Positions 37,714-49,900 of a stretch of 64,000 bases of DNA are shown piece after piece; position 1 is the stretch's first letter; the number at the start of each line of letters is the position of its first letter. Origin of the DNA: Tiliqua scincoides (taxonomy: Eukaryota; Chordata; Lepidosauria; Squamata; Scincidae); the NCBI RefSeq assembly GCF_035046505.1, contig NC_089822.1:103176659-103240658 (forward strand). Reading direction: 5' to 3'. The notes beneath the pieces were generated by a model that did no database searches, was not told where the DNA came from, and saw only the letters and a program-made list of their open reading frames with translations. The position numbers were made by a program, and so were the translations under genes.

Positions 37714-37910
37714 TCACATTTTTGTTGCTAAATGAATAATCAGTTCATAGGTGACCATAACAATTGCTGCATTGGGGATCTGGCGAAACATCTGCGCTAG
37801 CAGCCCACGGTAAAGAGCCAAGGGACCTTCTTCTCTGACCACAAGCTGCAGCGTTTGCACAAAGGAGCGGTAACGGCAGCCTTCCTCTCGAAGCCGCGTC
37901 CGGATGACCT
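37714..37910 (-). CDS. SLC25A33/36-like exon 7 (C-terminus)
   Basis: Residues 250-314 and stop. It holds the third carrier motif ([17 protein letters not shown]) and the last transmembrane helix with [16 protein letters not shown]. Confidence 0.95.
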
Positions 37911-40900
37911 CTGCAGAGAACAGAAAGAAAAGAAGACGGGGATGAGCAGATTTAACTTTCCAAAAACTGGTTGGCAGGTTGCTCCCAGTTCCACTGGTCC
38001 TTGCTAGATGGACCTGGAGGAGAGCATGGAACTCAGAGCAGCTCACCGTGTGGGTAGGCAATGCAGGAAGCACACGTTTTGGAGACGGCGGCTGCTGCCA
38101 TCAGCCCCAAAAAGTCCTGGCTCTTGGGTGAAAAGAGAAGGCCCGGAGCCAAGAATGGCTGATGCTCCCTGAGCCGTTGCTTCAGCGCCTCATAGATAAC
38201 AAAATGGATGATGGTTTCAGAGACGCCAGCGTAAGAGGCTGTAATCCCACGGTAGAAGCCTCGCAGGCCCTCGGTGCGGTAAACACGCATGGCACATTGT
38301 AAGGCACTGCTGTGCCGCTCACTTTTGGCCCTGCCGAGAAAACAAAGAAGGAATCACTTAGGAATAGCCCTGCCTAGCTCGATCAATAACCATCACTGTG
38401 TGCACTCTGCAATACAAGTTGGCCCTCGGTATCTGCAGAGGATCCATTCCCAGACCCTGCGCAGATAATGGAACCAGTGGGTCAGGGCCATACAAGACCT
38501 CTGGAGGCAACCAGAACCGCCTTCCAGTCATGTGCAGAGGTGTTTTGACGCCTGGAGAGGTAGTGCACCGCAGAAAGCCTCTTAGAGGTGTTCTGAGGCC
38601 TGAAGAGGCTGTACGCAGCCTTTCCAGGCCTCAGAAAGCCTCCTGAACACAACTGGAGGGTGCTTATGGTCATGCCCAAGAAGTCAGAAGAGGCCCTCCA
38701 GTGTAGGTCTGGCACCTGCACTGCAGGTGCCAAACCTGTGGATGAAAAGGCTCCACCAGTATAATCAAAACTGTATGCCAAGATAACTTGAATTCTGCAC
38801 CCAAGAAACTGAATTCTGCAATCTAAGCCATATAATTATGCAACTTTATACAAAGTTTATACAAAGTGTTCTCATTCTGTTTACTTTAATTCTGCTAGCA
38901 TTCAGGATGAGCAGGATGCAGTACTATGCACTCAAACTCCACCCTTTAACAATAGGACTTTTCATTCAGTGTTTGGCTTTTGAGAGCCTACATACATTGG
39001 CGATACACTGTCTTTGCAACTTTAAAGAAGGGAGGGAAGGAAGCAAAGGTTGAGCTTCTTAGCAGTCTACGGTTGTGGGGAATTGCACCAGACACACAGC
39101 TTGCTAATAACTGTCCTTCCACGTATGCTGGTTTCCCACAATGCCTGGAAACGAATGATGACACTCTACAGCCCTGATGTCTCAAAACAGTGGTACTCTG
39201 CTTTCCTTACCTGGCTTCCAGTTGCATTCTGGTCTTCACCAGCCATATGGGGTTAGTCAAAGAGGCAGAAGTGACCCCTGTGGAAAAGAAGAAGAGGAGG
39301 AGGAGCCGTCAGAGGGACACACATGAAACTTCGTGGTTTGCAGAGGACACTTAATAATTCAGGGACCCATTTTGTGGTTCTCTGAGGCACTATTCAAATG
39401 CTTTTATAATTTCAGCAGGAGAAAAGCACTGGTGTAATTCTCCCATGGCTTTCACTGAAACCTCAAAGCACTTAATTCAAAATGTTGAACTGTGTCCACA
39501 GAGTCTACTTTTAGCTTTCCCTTTCCCCTCATTGAGAACCTCAATCACTCATCATCTCTAACTTTGTCCTCATTTTTGACACTTAAACCAGAAAGGAGGA
39601 AGTTATGATTGACTTCAATTTTATCTTCATGGGGGGGGGGGGTGTGTGTGCGGTGTGTATAAACTTGTCCATCAGGGTGCCCAAACCTTGGCCCGCGGGC
39701 CATTTGTAGCCCTCGGGGACCTCCATTCTGGCCCTTGGGGAGCCCCCAGTCTCCAATGAGCCTCTGGCCCTCCAGAGACTTGCTAGAGCCCGCACTGGCC
39801 CGATGCAACTACTCTCAGTGTGAGAGCTGACTAACCTTTCATGTGAGCTGAGGGCTCCCTCTGCTGCTTGCCATTTCACGTCTGTGAAGCAACAGCAGCA
39901 GCAAAGGAAAGGCCAGCCTTGCTTCACGCAAGGTCTTTTACAGGCCTTGAGCTATCGCGAGACCTTCATTCATTCATATAAGTTCCATCTCTAATATATT
40001 CATTTATGTAAATTTATTCAAATTTTAAATGTACAATCAATTCTTTTTCTCCTGACCCCCATCACAGTGTCAGAGAGATGATGTGGCCTCTCCTGCCACA
40101 AAATTCAGACACCCCTGATCTATATTAATGGTCATATGTGAAGATCATACACATGTACATTTCACTGTTTCTTATACACACACTAGAACCCTGCTATGAG
40201 CTGCAGATTCTAAACACATTTAAATCCTCATTACTGATAGAGTAGATGGGTGCCCATACTTATGCTCTTATAACTCCTGCATATTTATATCTTGCCTTTT
40301 CTCTCCAAGGCTCAACATATAACACATGAAGTCACCCAAAGGCACCTTAATATTTTAGTACAGAGTACAGTAGTTACCTGCACAGGCTGCTGAAAGCATG
40401 TGAACTTTCTTGGATTCTGGCACAAACACTGTGTTGAGTTTCTCCTTAGCCTGAGAATATGCAGCAAAATAAATGGCCCTAGAAGAGGGGCAAAATTGGG
40501 ATTACATTTAAACTATTCATCTTGCAGAAAGCAACAAATCTGTCTCAAAAAGCAAAGATAAGCCTTAATGTGCCTTTCTTGTCCAGATTTATCATAATTT
40601 TTTTTAAATTTTACATGAGTTTTTCCAAAAAAGGCTCAAGGGAGCTTATAAAAATTATTAAAACAGCAAAAAATAATAATGACAATAATAAATCAAAGGA
40701 GCAGTGACAAATGAGAACTAAAGCAAATAAAAAAGGAAGGCTAGTTAGCATTATCGTGCATCAGGGCTTAAAATGATTCTCACTTGAACCAGTTAATTAA
40801 GGTGTAAGGTGAATACATTGACATTCGCCTTACAGGTGTCTCTGCTTTTTGTTCTGCATTAAGAATGATCCGGTGCTTGCATAAAAATTACAAGAGAGGT

Positions 40901-43900
40901 TCAAGGGCTATTTAAACCTTGGCATGGAAAAGCAGGCCATTTAAACCTTGGCATGAAAAAAAACAAAACCTGGCTCAAATATCTTGTGCAGCTCTTATTA
41001 TTTGGCCAGCAGGGGTCAGCATAATCCAGAAGGTCACGGGTGCCCACTGTTCACCATTTCCTTCTCCACAGGTTGTTCCAGCATCTGGGAGGCCCCCTGC
41101 ATCCTTTGAGCATCCTAGCGCTGATTTCAGTGAGGCATCCTGTAACAGTTCTGCTTGGGGAATCAGCAATGGGAATCTGTTCAGAGACTAGCTGATTTTA
41201 CCTGGAAGGAGCAACTCCAATAAGATTAGGCCCCAGGCCTCGGAAGAGGGAACGGATTCCTTCCTTCTCTAAAATGGTTCTGCAAAAACAGAGAATGAAT
41301 AAGTGGGTCTGCCTGCTCCCTCCCTCTGGCTGAAGGAGGAGCCACGGCCACAGATGGTGATGTGAAGGGGGCCCACCCATAGGCGCTAAGGATCTCTCCC
41401 ACCTCCGCCATCCAAGCTGCAGCTACCCCTGCTCACCTAAGCAGCTCAAGCACACCCACAGAGGAAAAGCCTGGTCGAATGAGTGCCCCATTCAGCCCCT
41501 GCAATTGTACTACAGGTAGGCAGAATGGCCTCAGAGCCAATGAGGAGGATTGCAGGCGGGTCTTCACAACCTCCAATGGGCAGGTCAGGATGGCCCCTGC
41601 TGTACCACCAAATCTGTGGAGGGAGGGAGAGAGAGAGAGAGAAGGGAAATGCAAAGTTAGGGTTTATTTAGTCAGTCAAATTATCCTCAGGTTGTTATCC
41701 AGAGATAAGAACACTTGTCTCCATGATCAAGTCACTTCCATGCTGTTCCAAAGGTTTGTCTTTACATTGCCCAAACATCTAAGACAACATCCAGACCCTT
41801 GGTGGAGCAAAGCGCCATTGGTGGAAGAGAATTCTGCTTGGGCAAGGGCACCCTTTGGGAGTGCAGCCCTCCTTCAATGCACAGAAGGAGCTTTGGTGAA
41901 TGGTAAGTCTGGATACTGCCTATAAAGCACAAGATGTGGTGAACAGGTATTTGAAACACATGAAACACACAGCTATCTTTGTCAGAGAACCAGACTGGGT
42001 GAGGGTCCCAATTTGGAGATAACCATTGGCCTTCAGACACATCCATCCCCCGCTGATGACTTTGAATCACTCAGAGGATGCTGGCTTTCCCAGTGGAACC
42101 GGACATTTCACCCACCATGGACATTGAAATGCTATTTTTTTTTTAGCTGACAGATTTCTGCTGATTGGATTTGCTATGCTACTCTTTCTTTGAGATGGAG
42201 GAAAGGGGAGGGGAGTAAAAGAGTCCAATTCTTACCAGAGATTGCTGCCCTAACTAATGTCAACTCCCGCTTCCCTCTTAGGACAAATAAAAAGGTTATC
42301 ACAGGATGGCCTATCATGTAAAGAAGGATTGGTAATGATGTCCCAACTGACCTGGGGCAGCAGCTCTTGCCACCCCATGTCTCCTCCCCACTTTCTCTCT
42401 GCAGCGCAGCACCAGATGGGTGTGCGTCACACTCACACACCCCTCAGGACTGGCAATTGATTAACATGCTGACGTCTGGACTCCGGTGTGTTCTGGACAG
42501 AGCTGGCTGACATTCTCAAACCCAGCATGTGCGTGGGGGAGGGCAGAGAACCAAACGTCATTGACTTTGAATACTTGGGTTGCCCAATACGATTGGCAAA
42601 TCTTCCCACGATGCCTCAGCAAAACAGCACAGGGGGTTGTCTTTGCAGCCCAGACAGCGTCCTTTGGTCCTACCACCAAACCAGAGCTCTCTAGCTCACC
42701 CAATGTTCTCAACCTCCTGTGGTGATAGCCAAGCGCACACCCTGTGCACCTGGATCTCCCAAGCACTCTCAGGTTCCTCAAAGGAAGACTGAGGTAAATC
42801 ATGACACCCTGTCCAGGTTGTTGTTGCCCTATCCCAGCCTAGCCTGGGGGGGGGGAGTAGATCTGCTGCCCCAAAAGAGCAGTTTTATCTCTCCTGCTTG
42901 GAGTTAACAGTTTAACCCAGACCTCTCCCAGCACTGAAGCTGATTTAAGAATGAGAAGAGGAGCCAACTGACCAGGCTAGCCAGCCTGGAGTTATTTGTC
43001 CAACAGTCGGTCCTATTAAAATGCACCACCTCTCAAACCATGCACCCTTCTTATAGGGAACTGAGATTCAACATTTCCCATTTGTTAATCCAAAGCTGAG
43101 AAACCTTTGCTCAGCCCCCCCCCCCAAGTCCTCCCCTAAATGACAGTCATGTGGATGAACTTGACCCAATAGACAGGTGTGAGCAAAATTCAGTGAAATG
43201 CCAGTGGATCTTTTCTGGACCATTTTTGTACTGGGATCAGGTGTCAGCTACATTTACTGTTGCCAGTACACATTCCAGGTCAGTCTTTCTAGGGGGCGTA
43301 CAGGCTACAGAGATCATCATAGTGGAGATAGTGGAGTCATAGTGGAGGTGCACATATTGCTGAAGCCACCTGGCATTTTAACACAGACAGGGGTCTTATT
43401 AAAAGGGCGAAGGAGCCCCCACACCCACACTTCCCCAGGAAAACATGCTTCTCTCCACTAGTTCTTTGCCACGGACATTGCTGAGATTCTGGCAGTTAAG
43501 AAAGATATTGCTATGCCTGGAAAAAAAACCAGGCCACTATCTTCCAAATATTTTAAGGCAAAATAATTTAAGTCTGATAACTGGATGGGAATGATATGCA
43601 GATTACTTCTCATTCTGGCTAAGAGATTGCAGATACCTAATGTGTCTAATACAGTGGTTCTCATTCCTTTAGCACTGGGACCCACTTTTTAGAAGGAGAA
43701 TCCGTCAGGACCCACTGGAAATGATGTCATGACCGGAAGTAACATCATCAAGCAGGACAATTTTTTAACAATCCTAGGCTGCGATCCTACCCACACTTAC
43801 CCAGGAGTAAGTCCCATTGACTATCATTGTTAAAAACATCTTCATAGCAGACTGTTAAAAGGTCTGTGACATTTCCCCAAATGCAGTCACTTACCAGGGT

Positions 43901-46900
43901 CACATCAAGTCTAATATATTGAAAATACAATACTGAAATGAATGGGGACTCACCTGAAATGGGCTCGCGACCCACCTAGTGGGTCCCAACCCACAGTTTG
44001 AGAAACACTGTTTTAATACAATACAGTGGTTGAAAATGTGTCCATTTTCAACAACTGTGCCACAGCACACTGGTGTGCCATGAATGCTCCCCAGGTGTGC
44101 CGTGGGAATTTGGGAGAGGGTCATTTATTAGTAGTGCCATTGGGGATGTGAGCCCTTCTCATTGGCAGCACAGTGTGTCTTGTCAGTTGTCAAAAAATGG
44201 ATGGTGTGCCTTGACCATTTTAGTGCCTTGCCAGTGTGCCATGAGATGAAAAGGGCTGAAAATAACTGATCTAATAGGTTAAAGATTGGCTAAGCTCCCC
44301 CCTTCCCCACTGTATTTGGGACTTCTGTATGCCACAGAATCTTCATGAGTGTTCATTTAGTAGTGAGAGAATGGTGGCCAGGCATGGAGTAGTGTAAACT
44401 AGCGTAGCAATTGTGTGGGAAGTAAAGGTCAATGTGACTGGAGGAATAATCTCATATGGAGCTGAGCTTAGGGGATGCTATGTTTTAGGTAGATGGAGGC
44501 TAAGAGGGCAGGAAATCCAAAGAGGGGATGGAAAGATTCTCACTGAGGATACAGGGAGGGGCAGAATAGGTTGTTGCAAGGGAGGCCAAAGACCAAGGGG
44601 GCCTGAGGGATAGTGAGGCCAAAGTGTGAGAGTAGGATGGGAAAATCCTCATACAAGAGCCAGTAACTGGAGGGCTTGTATTTTCTTGGTAGCAAAGGGT
44701 AAAGAAAGAACATAAAATAGCTTTATTTCATGTACTGACCTTGCAAACAACCAGCCAAATTTTGGGCTGCAGACTTTTAGCCATATTATTTCTATAATCC
44801 ATTCTCTAAGACTGCAATCCTACACACACCTAACTGGAAATGTCCCACTGAATCTAATGGGACTTACAGCATTTTTGAGTACACACACATCAATTGTTCT
44901 GCAACACTTTTGTGCCGGCCACCTCCATGAATAGAGGTCCGACACAGGAGACCAAAGGTCCTTTGGCTCTTCAAAACTAGTCGGTGCATCTGGCCAAAGG
45001 CTCAAGTCTTGCATAACCCACTGCAAGAGCCAGAAAATTTTGCCTAGGCAAACAGATTCCACTGAGCAGGTGGACACCATTGATCATGCCTGTGGTTGTA
45101 ATGAGAGACAGCAGCTAAAAACTTGAGCCGTTGCTTTTTGTTTCCCGCCTGTGTACCCTAACAGACATGCAGGATAATGGCCCCAGCTCCAAGGAAGCCG
45201 CACAGGGAAATGAATGCACAAGTACAGCAACATTCATTTGTCAGAGTAACAGCTTAGCATCAAAAGCCTAAAGATCTTAACTCTATACCATTCCAATTGG
45301 GTTGCATTTTCTCTCTTAGTACACGCTGGAAAAACTGAAGTTGAGAAAAAGATCAGCAACTACCACCTCCTAGTGGCTGCTTTGTAACACTGCTCTTTTG
45401 TTTTTGCCTTAGCTTAGATTAAGATACATTTTCCAGGGTGCGCATGTGCTGCTTTTCAGTGCCATCAGTCTTCACACAGTGGCAGGTTCTGCAGTAGACT
45501 GGACGTAGACTGTGGCAAGTCCAAAAGGTAGCTCCAAGCTAGAGTTGGCAACCTTCAGTCTCGGAAGACTATGGTATCGCGCTCTGGATGGTGGTTCTGG
45601 CACAGCGTAATCTAAGCAACAGAGAAAGCAGATTCAAGCCCTGAGGGAAAAGTAAAGGGGAATAGGCTGGCACAACTTAAATTTGCAGCAATTTAACCAG
45701 GATGGGGTGATATAGGTGCACTTGCCCTGGCCCCAACCTGACGAATGGCTCCAAACGGATAACAAAATGGATAACAACCAATGTAATGACAGTTATTAAA
45801 ACAGCATTAAATTATGGACTGCTACCTTTCAGCTTGCAACAAACATGCTTACAAGAATGTAGATGAAAAGTCAGATATCGGATTGTGCCGAGGCTTAGTG
45901 AGGGCAGCTGGTCAGGCAGAGAACGGCCACACTGCAGCTCCTCAGCACAGGGTAAGGAGACAATCAGAAAACAATAACACTGGACTATGCCAGCAGGTAG
46001 ATTGTTTTGCAGAACATATTAGCAGAAGCATTTGGTCTCAGGCAGGAAGACAAATTACAACATGCATATGAGAATGGTCTGCAGGTGTGCCAAAGGAATT
46101 TGGGGGAGTGTCATTTATTAGTAGGGCCACTGTGGAATATGAGCCCCAGACCAGTAGCATGGCGTGTTTTGCCACTTGTCAAAAAACTGATGGTGTGCCT
46201 TGACAATTTTAGGTTGCAAATTGCTGCATTAAGCCTAATGCTGGGCAGGTTCTACTTCAGACTGCAAGTGGAGACTCACGTGACTGAATGCTCCTCTCTA
46301 CAAAAAATAAAAAACTCTACTCAGAAAACTACATATCCAGGACAAGTTCTAAGCTTGCATTTGCTTGTTTTCTACATGCAGGAATTTTTATTTTTAAGGG
46401 AGGAGCACATAATTGTGTGAGCCCTCCTCAAGAGGCCCTGAGGCAAGATTGTCCAGAAAGAGGTTTGCCACCTGCTGCGATGAAGACAAGGCCTGAGGCC
46501 CCAAAAGGGAAAAAGAGCTCAGTTCCTAACCCTGTCTGCTTACCAACCATCACCAGCTTTCTTTTATATCAAAGCAGAGGAACCACAAAGCAGTAAAACA
46601 CATAGGCACCTGTTCCTTCTTTCAGAGGGGATATTTACTGCAAGAAGCTGAAATATCCTCATAGATGGACTTTCCTTATCCAACCCCAATCCCCCTCTGC
46701 TCCTCAACTCCTGCATTATTTAGACTGAAGATGGTGGAAAACTCCATCAGGCTGTTCACTGCTTTCATTCATGCCTGGCTTCTGGTCAGCTCACAGACGG
46801 AAACTAATCCACTTGCCTTTTGCAAGCGAGGGCCCCTCCGTCCTCACAAGGGATTGCATGCATGTGCAGTGAGGGTGAGCCTGGAATAGCAAAAGGAGCA

Positions 46901-49900
46901 CTACTACAGGTCAGACAGGAAAAGCTATGAGCAGCTGGAGGGGATTTGGAAGGCTGGGCCAGGAATATCAGCCATGAACTTTCCAGCAGCTGTCCTTCTG
47001 AAGGACGACCACATTGAGGTGTTGGCTCAGTGATTTTTCTACCACTATGCTGTGGCACACTGGTGTGCCGTGGATGGTCTGCAGGTGTGCCCTGGGAATT
47101 TGGGGAGGGTCATTTATTAGTAGGGCAACTGAGGGAGTTGAGCCCCCTACCAGCAGCATGCTATGCCTTGTCAATGGTCCAAAAACTAATGGTGTGCCTT
47201 GACAATTTTAGCACCTTGTCAGTGTGCTGTGAAAATCGCTGTATTGGCTACATGCAGTCAGAGGGCTGAAGGGACTCCCACAGAAGAGGGAAAGGAGTAA
47301 TCCATTCACTCCAAAGCCCTCTTCAGATGTTTTCTGTAATTGTGGACACTAGAAAGCTGCAGCCCCAATGCCAGCATGCTCCCCCTTCCACTCCCAGGGA
47401 TGGAAAATCCATACAGGTTGAGATACTGGAGCCCCCTCTGAAGTGGGCCCAGCTGCCTCGGTTTTCCAATCCTCTGTGTTGCCTCATGGAGGTTTGTTGA
47501 GAATGTCTCCAAAGACAGTGCTTGTGTGGATATGTGGACCCTGCAGCGACCTTTCTTGGGGGTTTCACCCCCTTGCCAGAGTGTACACTGATGGACTGTG
47601 TTTGAATTGTAGCTTTACAGATCCACCGCAAGATTACACATGGGCTGGTTTGGACAATACTCTTATCGTCCAGCCAGCAGAATGCAATGAAGAACTTGTG
47701 CACATGACAGTCACTTCACTTCTTTGGAGTACTCTCCTGAATCGTGGGCGGGGGGGGGGGTATGTCAAAATTGCTCCTCTACACATGCTGAAAATCCTAG
47801 CACAAAACACATCTGATATATACTGATAAAGGAACATGTTTCAAATTCTCCAAGAAAGAGAGCGGGAAGGGCTGGGCCAAGTGCACATGGTGTTCTTTGG
47901 ACATTGAGGGTATCATCCCAACCAGCTCTATGAAGTTTTAATTATCAATTGACTAATTGCAGATTGACTAATCTGTATACATGGATTGAGGAGCGCAACA
48001 GTGGACAAAGGAAGAGGAACTGCACTCAGATAATCAGGTGGACTGTATGTAAGTCACTGTATGTAATGCTTAAGTCACAACAAGGCTGGGAAGCATTGGG
48101 GAAACTCCACCAGGGTGGCATCAGGGGCTGGCCAGGTCAGGAACTGGATGGGGGCCCACGTAGCCAGCTCAACACCTGAACCAGCTATTTTCAACCAGTG
48201 TGCTGAGGCACACTGGTGTGCCTGCCAATGCTCTGCACATGCACCATGGAAGTTTGGGGGAGGGCCATTTATTAGTAGGGCTATTGGGGGGGTGAGCCCC
48301 CCACCGGCAGCACGGTGTACCTTGTCAATTGTCCAAAAATTAAAGGTGTGCCTTGAAAATTTTAGGACCTTGTCAATTTGCTGTGGGACAAAAAAAAGAT
48401 TGAAAATCGCCAACCTGAATGGTCAATATCACTGGTAGTGCCCCCAAAGCACCATCAGGGGGCAGGAAGGGGTGCACTGAAGCCAGCCAAGTGCAGGGGT
48501 CTGTCTCAGAGACACCAGCAACCTGACTCTGGCCCTAGCAGTGGCAGCAGCTGTACCAGCAGCTTCTCCTTGTCTAGCCTCCAAGGGAGCACTTCCCCCA
48601 TTCACCCAGCAATGGGCTGCTGCTAGGAGGAGGGCTGCACTGGAGGGGGGACTGTGTGGGGATGAGCCATGGCTATGATTTCAGCACTGTCCCAGCCCCA
48701 AGCTCCACTTTCTGGTTTAGCAATTTCTTTAAAGCATCATATGTCGTGTCATTTAGCCAGAAGATACATCAGCCAAATTGGATTGCCTGATTCAACAGCC
48801 TTAAGAATGGTCACTTCTGACATGCACCTATGGGGCGCGCCTGGTCTTCCAGGGTGGCCCTGGTCCAAGCGTCCCTGCTTTCGGAAGACAGACAAGGAGC
48901 AGAGCATGCTCAGTGACAGTGCCCATTTTGAAGAACGCCTTGCCTAATACCACACTCATTGGCCTTATTAAGAAAGTTGGTCAGGACTTGTGAATGCAGG
49001 TGAGAGGTCAGATATGAAACATATATATGTGTCATACATGACACATAAACAAACCGTAAGTCATGCCCTCTCTTGAATCACCTCTACAGCAGTAGCTAAT
49101 CCTCTGTGCTTTGTTCACACGAATACAGCCTAAGAAAAGCAGAGGCAAGATCTCACAAACACACTGAGAGTGAGGAGAGTTACCAACAGGAAGTAGACCA
49201 AAAGCTCCAAATCTTTAGGAGGCCTTTGCGTGCGGTTTGGTGGAAGAGCTGCTCAAATAAAAACAGGAGTGCTAGACACAGGCCACAACAGTATTTTTCA
49301 AACCCTCTCACTGTCAGTGCCCAGACAACCCAAATTCTGGGCCTAGGAAAGCCAAACTTATCGGAAAAAACAGCTTTCCCACATACAACAGATGTGCTCA
49401 TGGGTCATTTCAAACAGTTATACAAATAGGCCAGTTTCTGTAGAAATTGGGAGGGGAATTAGGCTATAATCCTATTCCCACTTTCCTGGGAGTAAGCCCC
49501 ATTGACTATTAATGGGACTGACTTCAGAGTAGACGTGCATAGGATTGGGTTTCTAGGGCCCAATCCTATCCAATTTTCCAGCTCTGGTGCAACCCTGCCA
49601 ACAAGACATGTGCTGCATCCTGCGGTAGGAAGGCAGTCATGGAGGCCTCCTCCAGGTAAGGGGATGCTTGATCCCTTTCCTTGGGGCTACATTGTGCCTG
49701 CACCAGCACTGGAAAGTTGCTTAGGATCGGGCCCTTAGAAACCAAGCAAAGGAGCAAGAGAACTAAGAAGTGCCATTACTGTCCAAGGGAAAAGGAACAT
49801 CTAATGCACATGCCATAATTTGGGCAGTATCCCACCAAACCCCCCCCCCCATAAAGTACCACTATATTTAGGCGGCTATTGACAGCAACTGTTACCCTGC

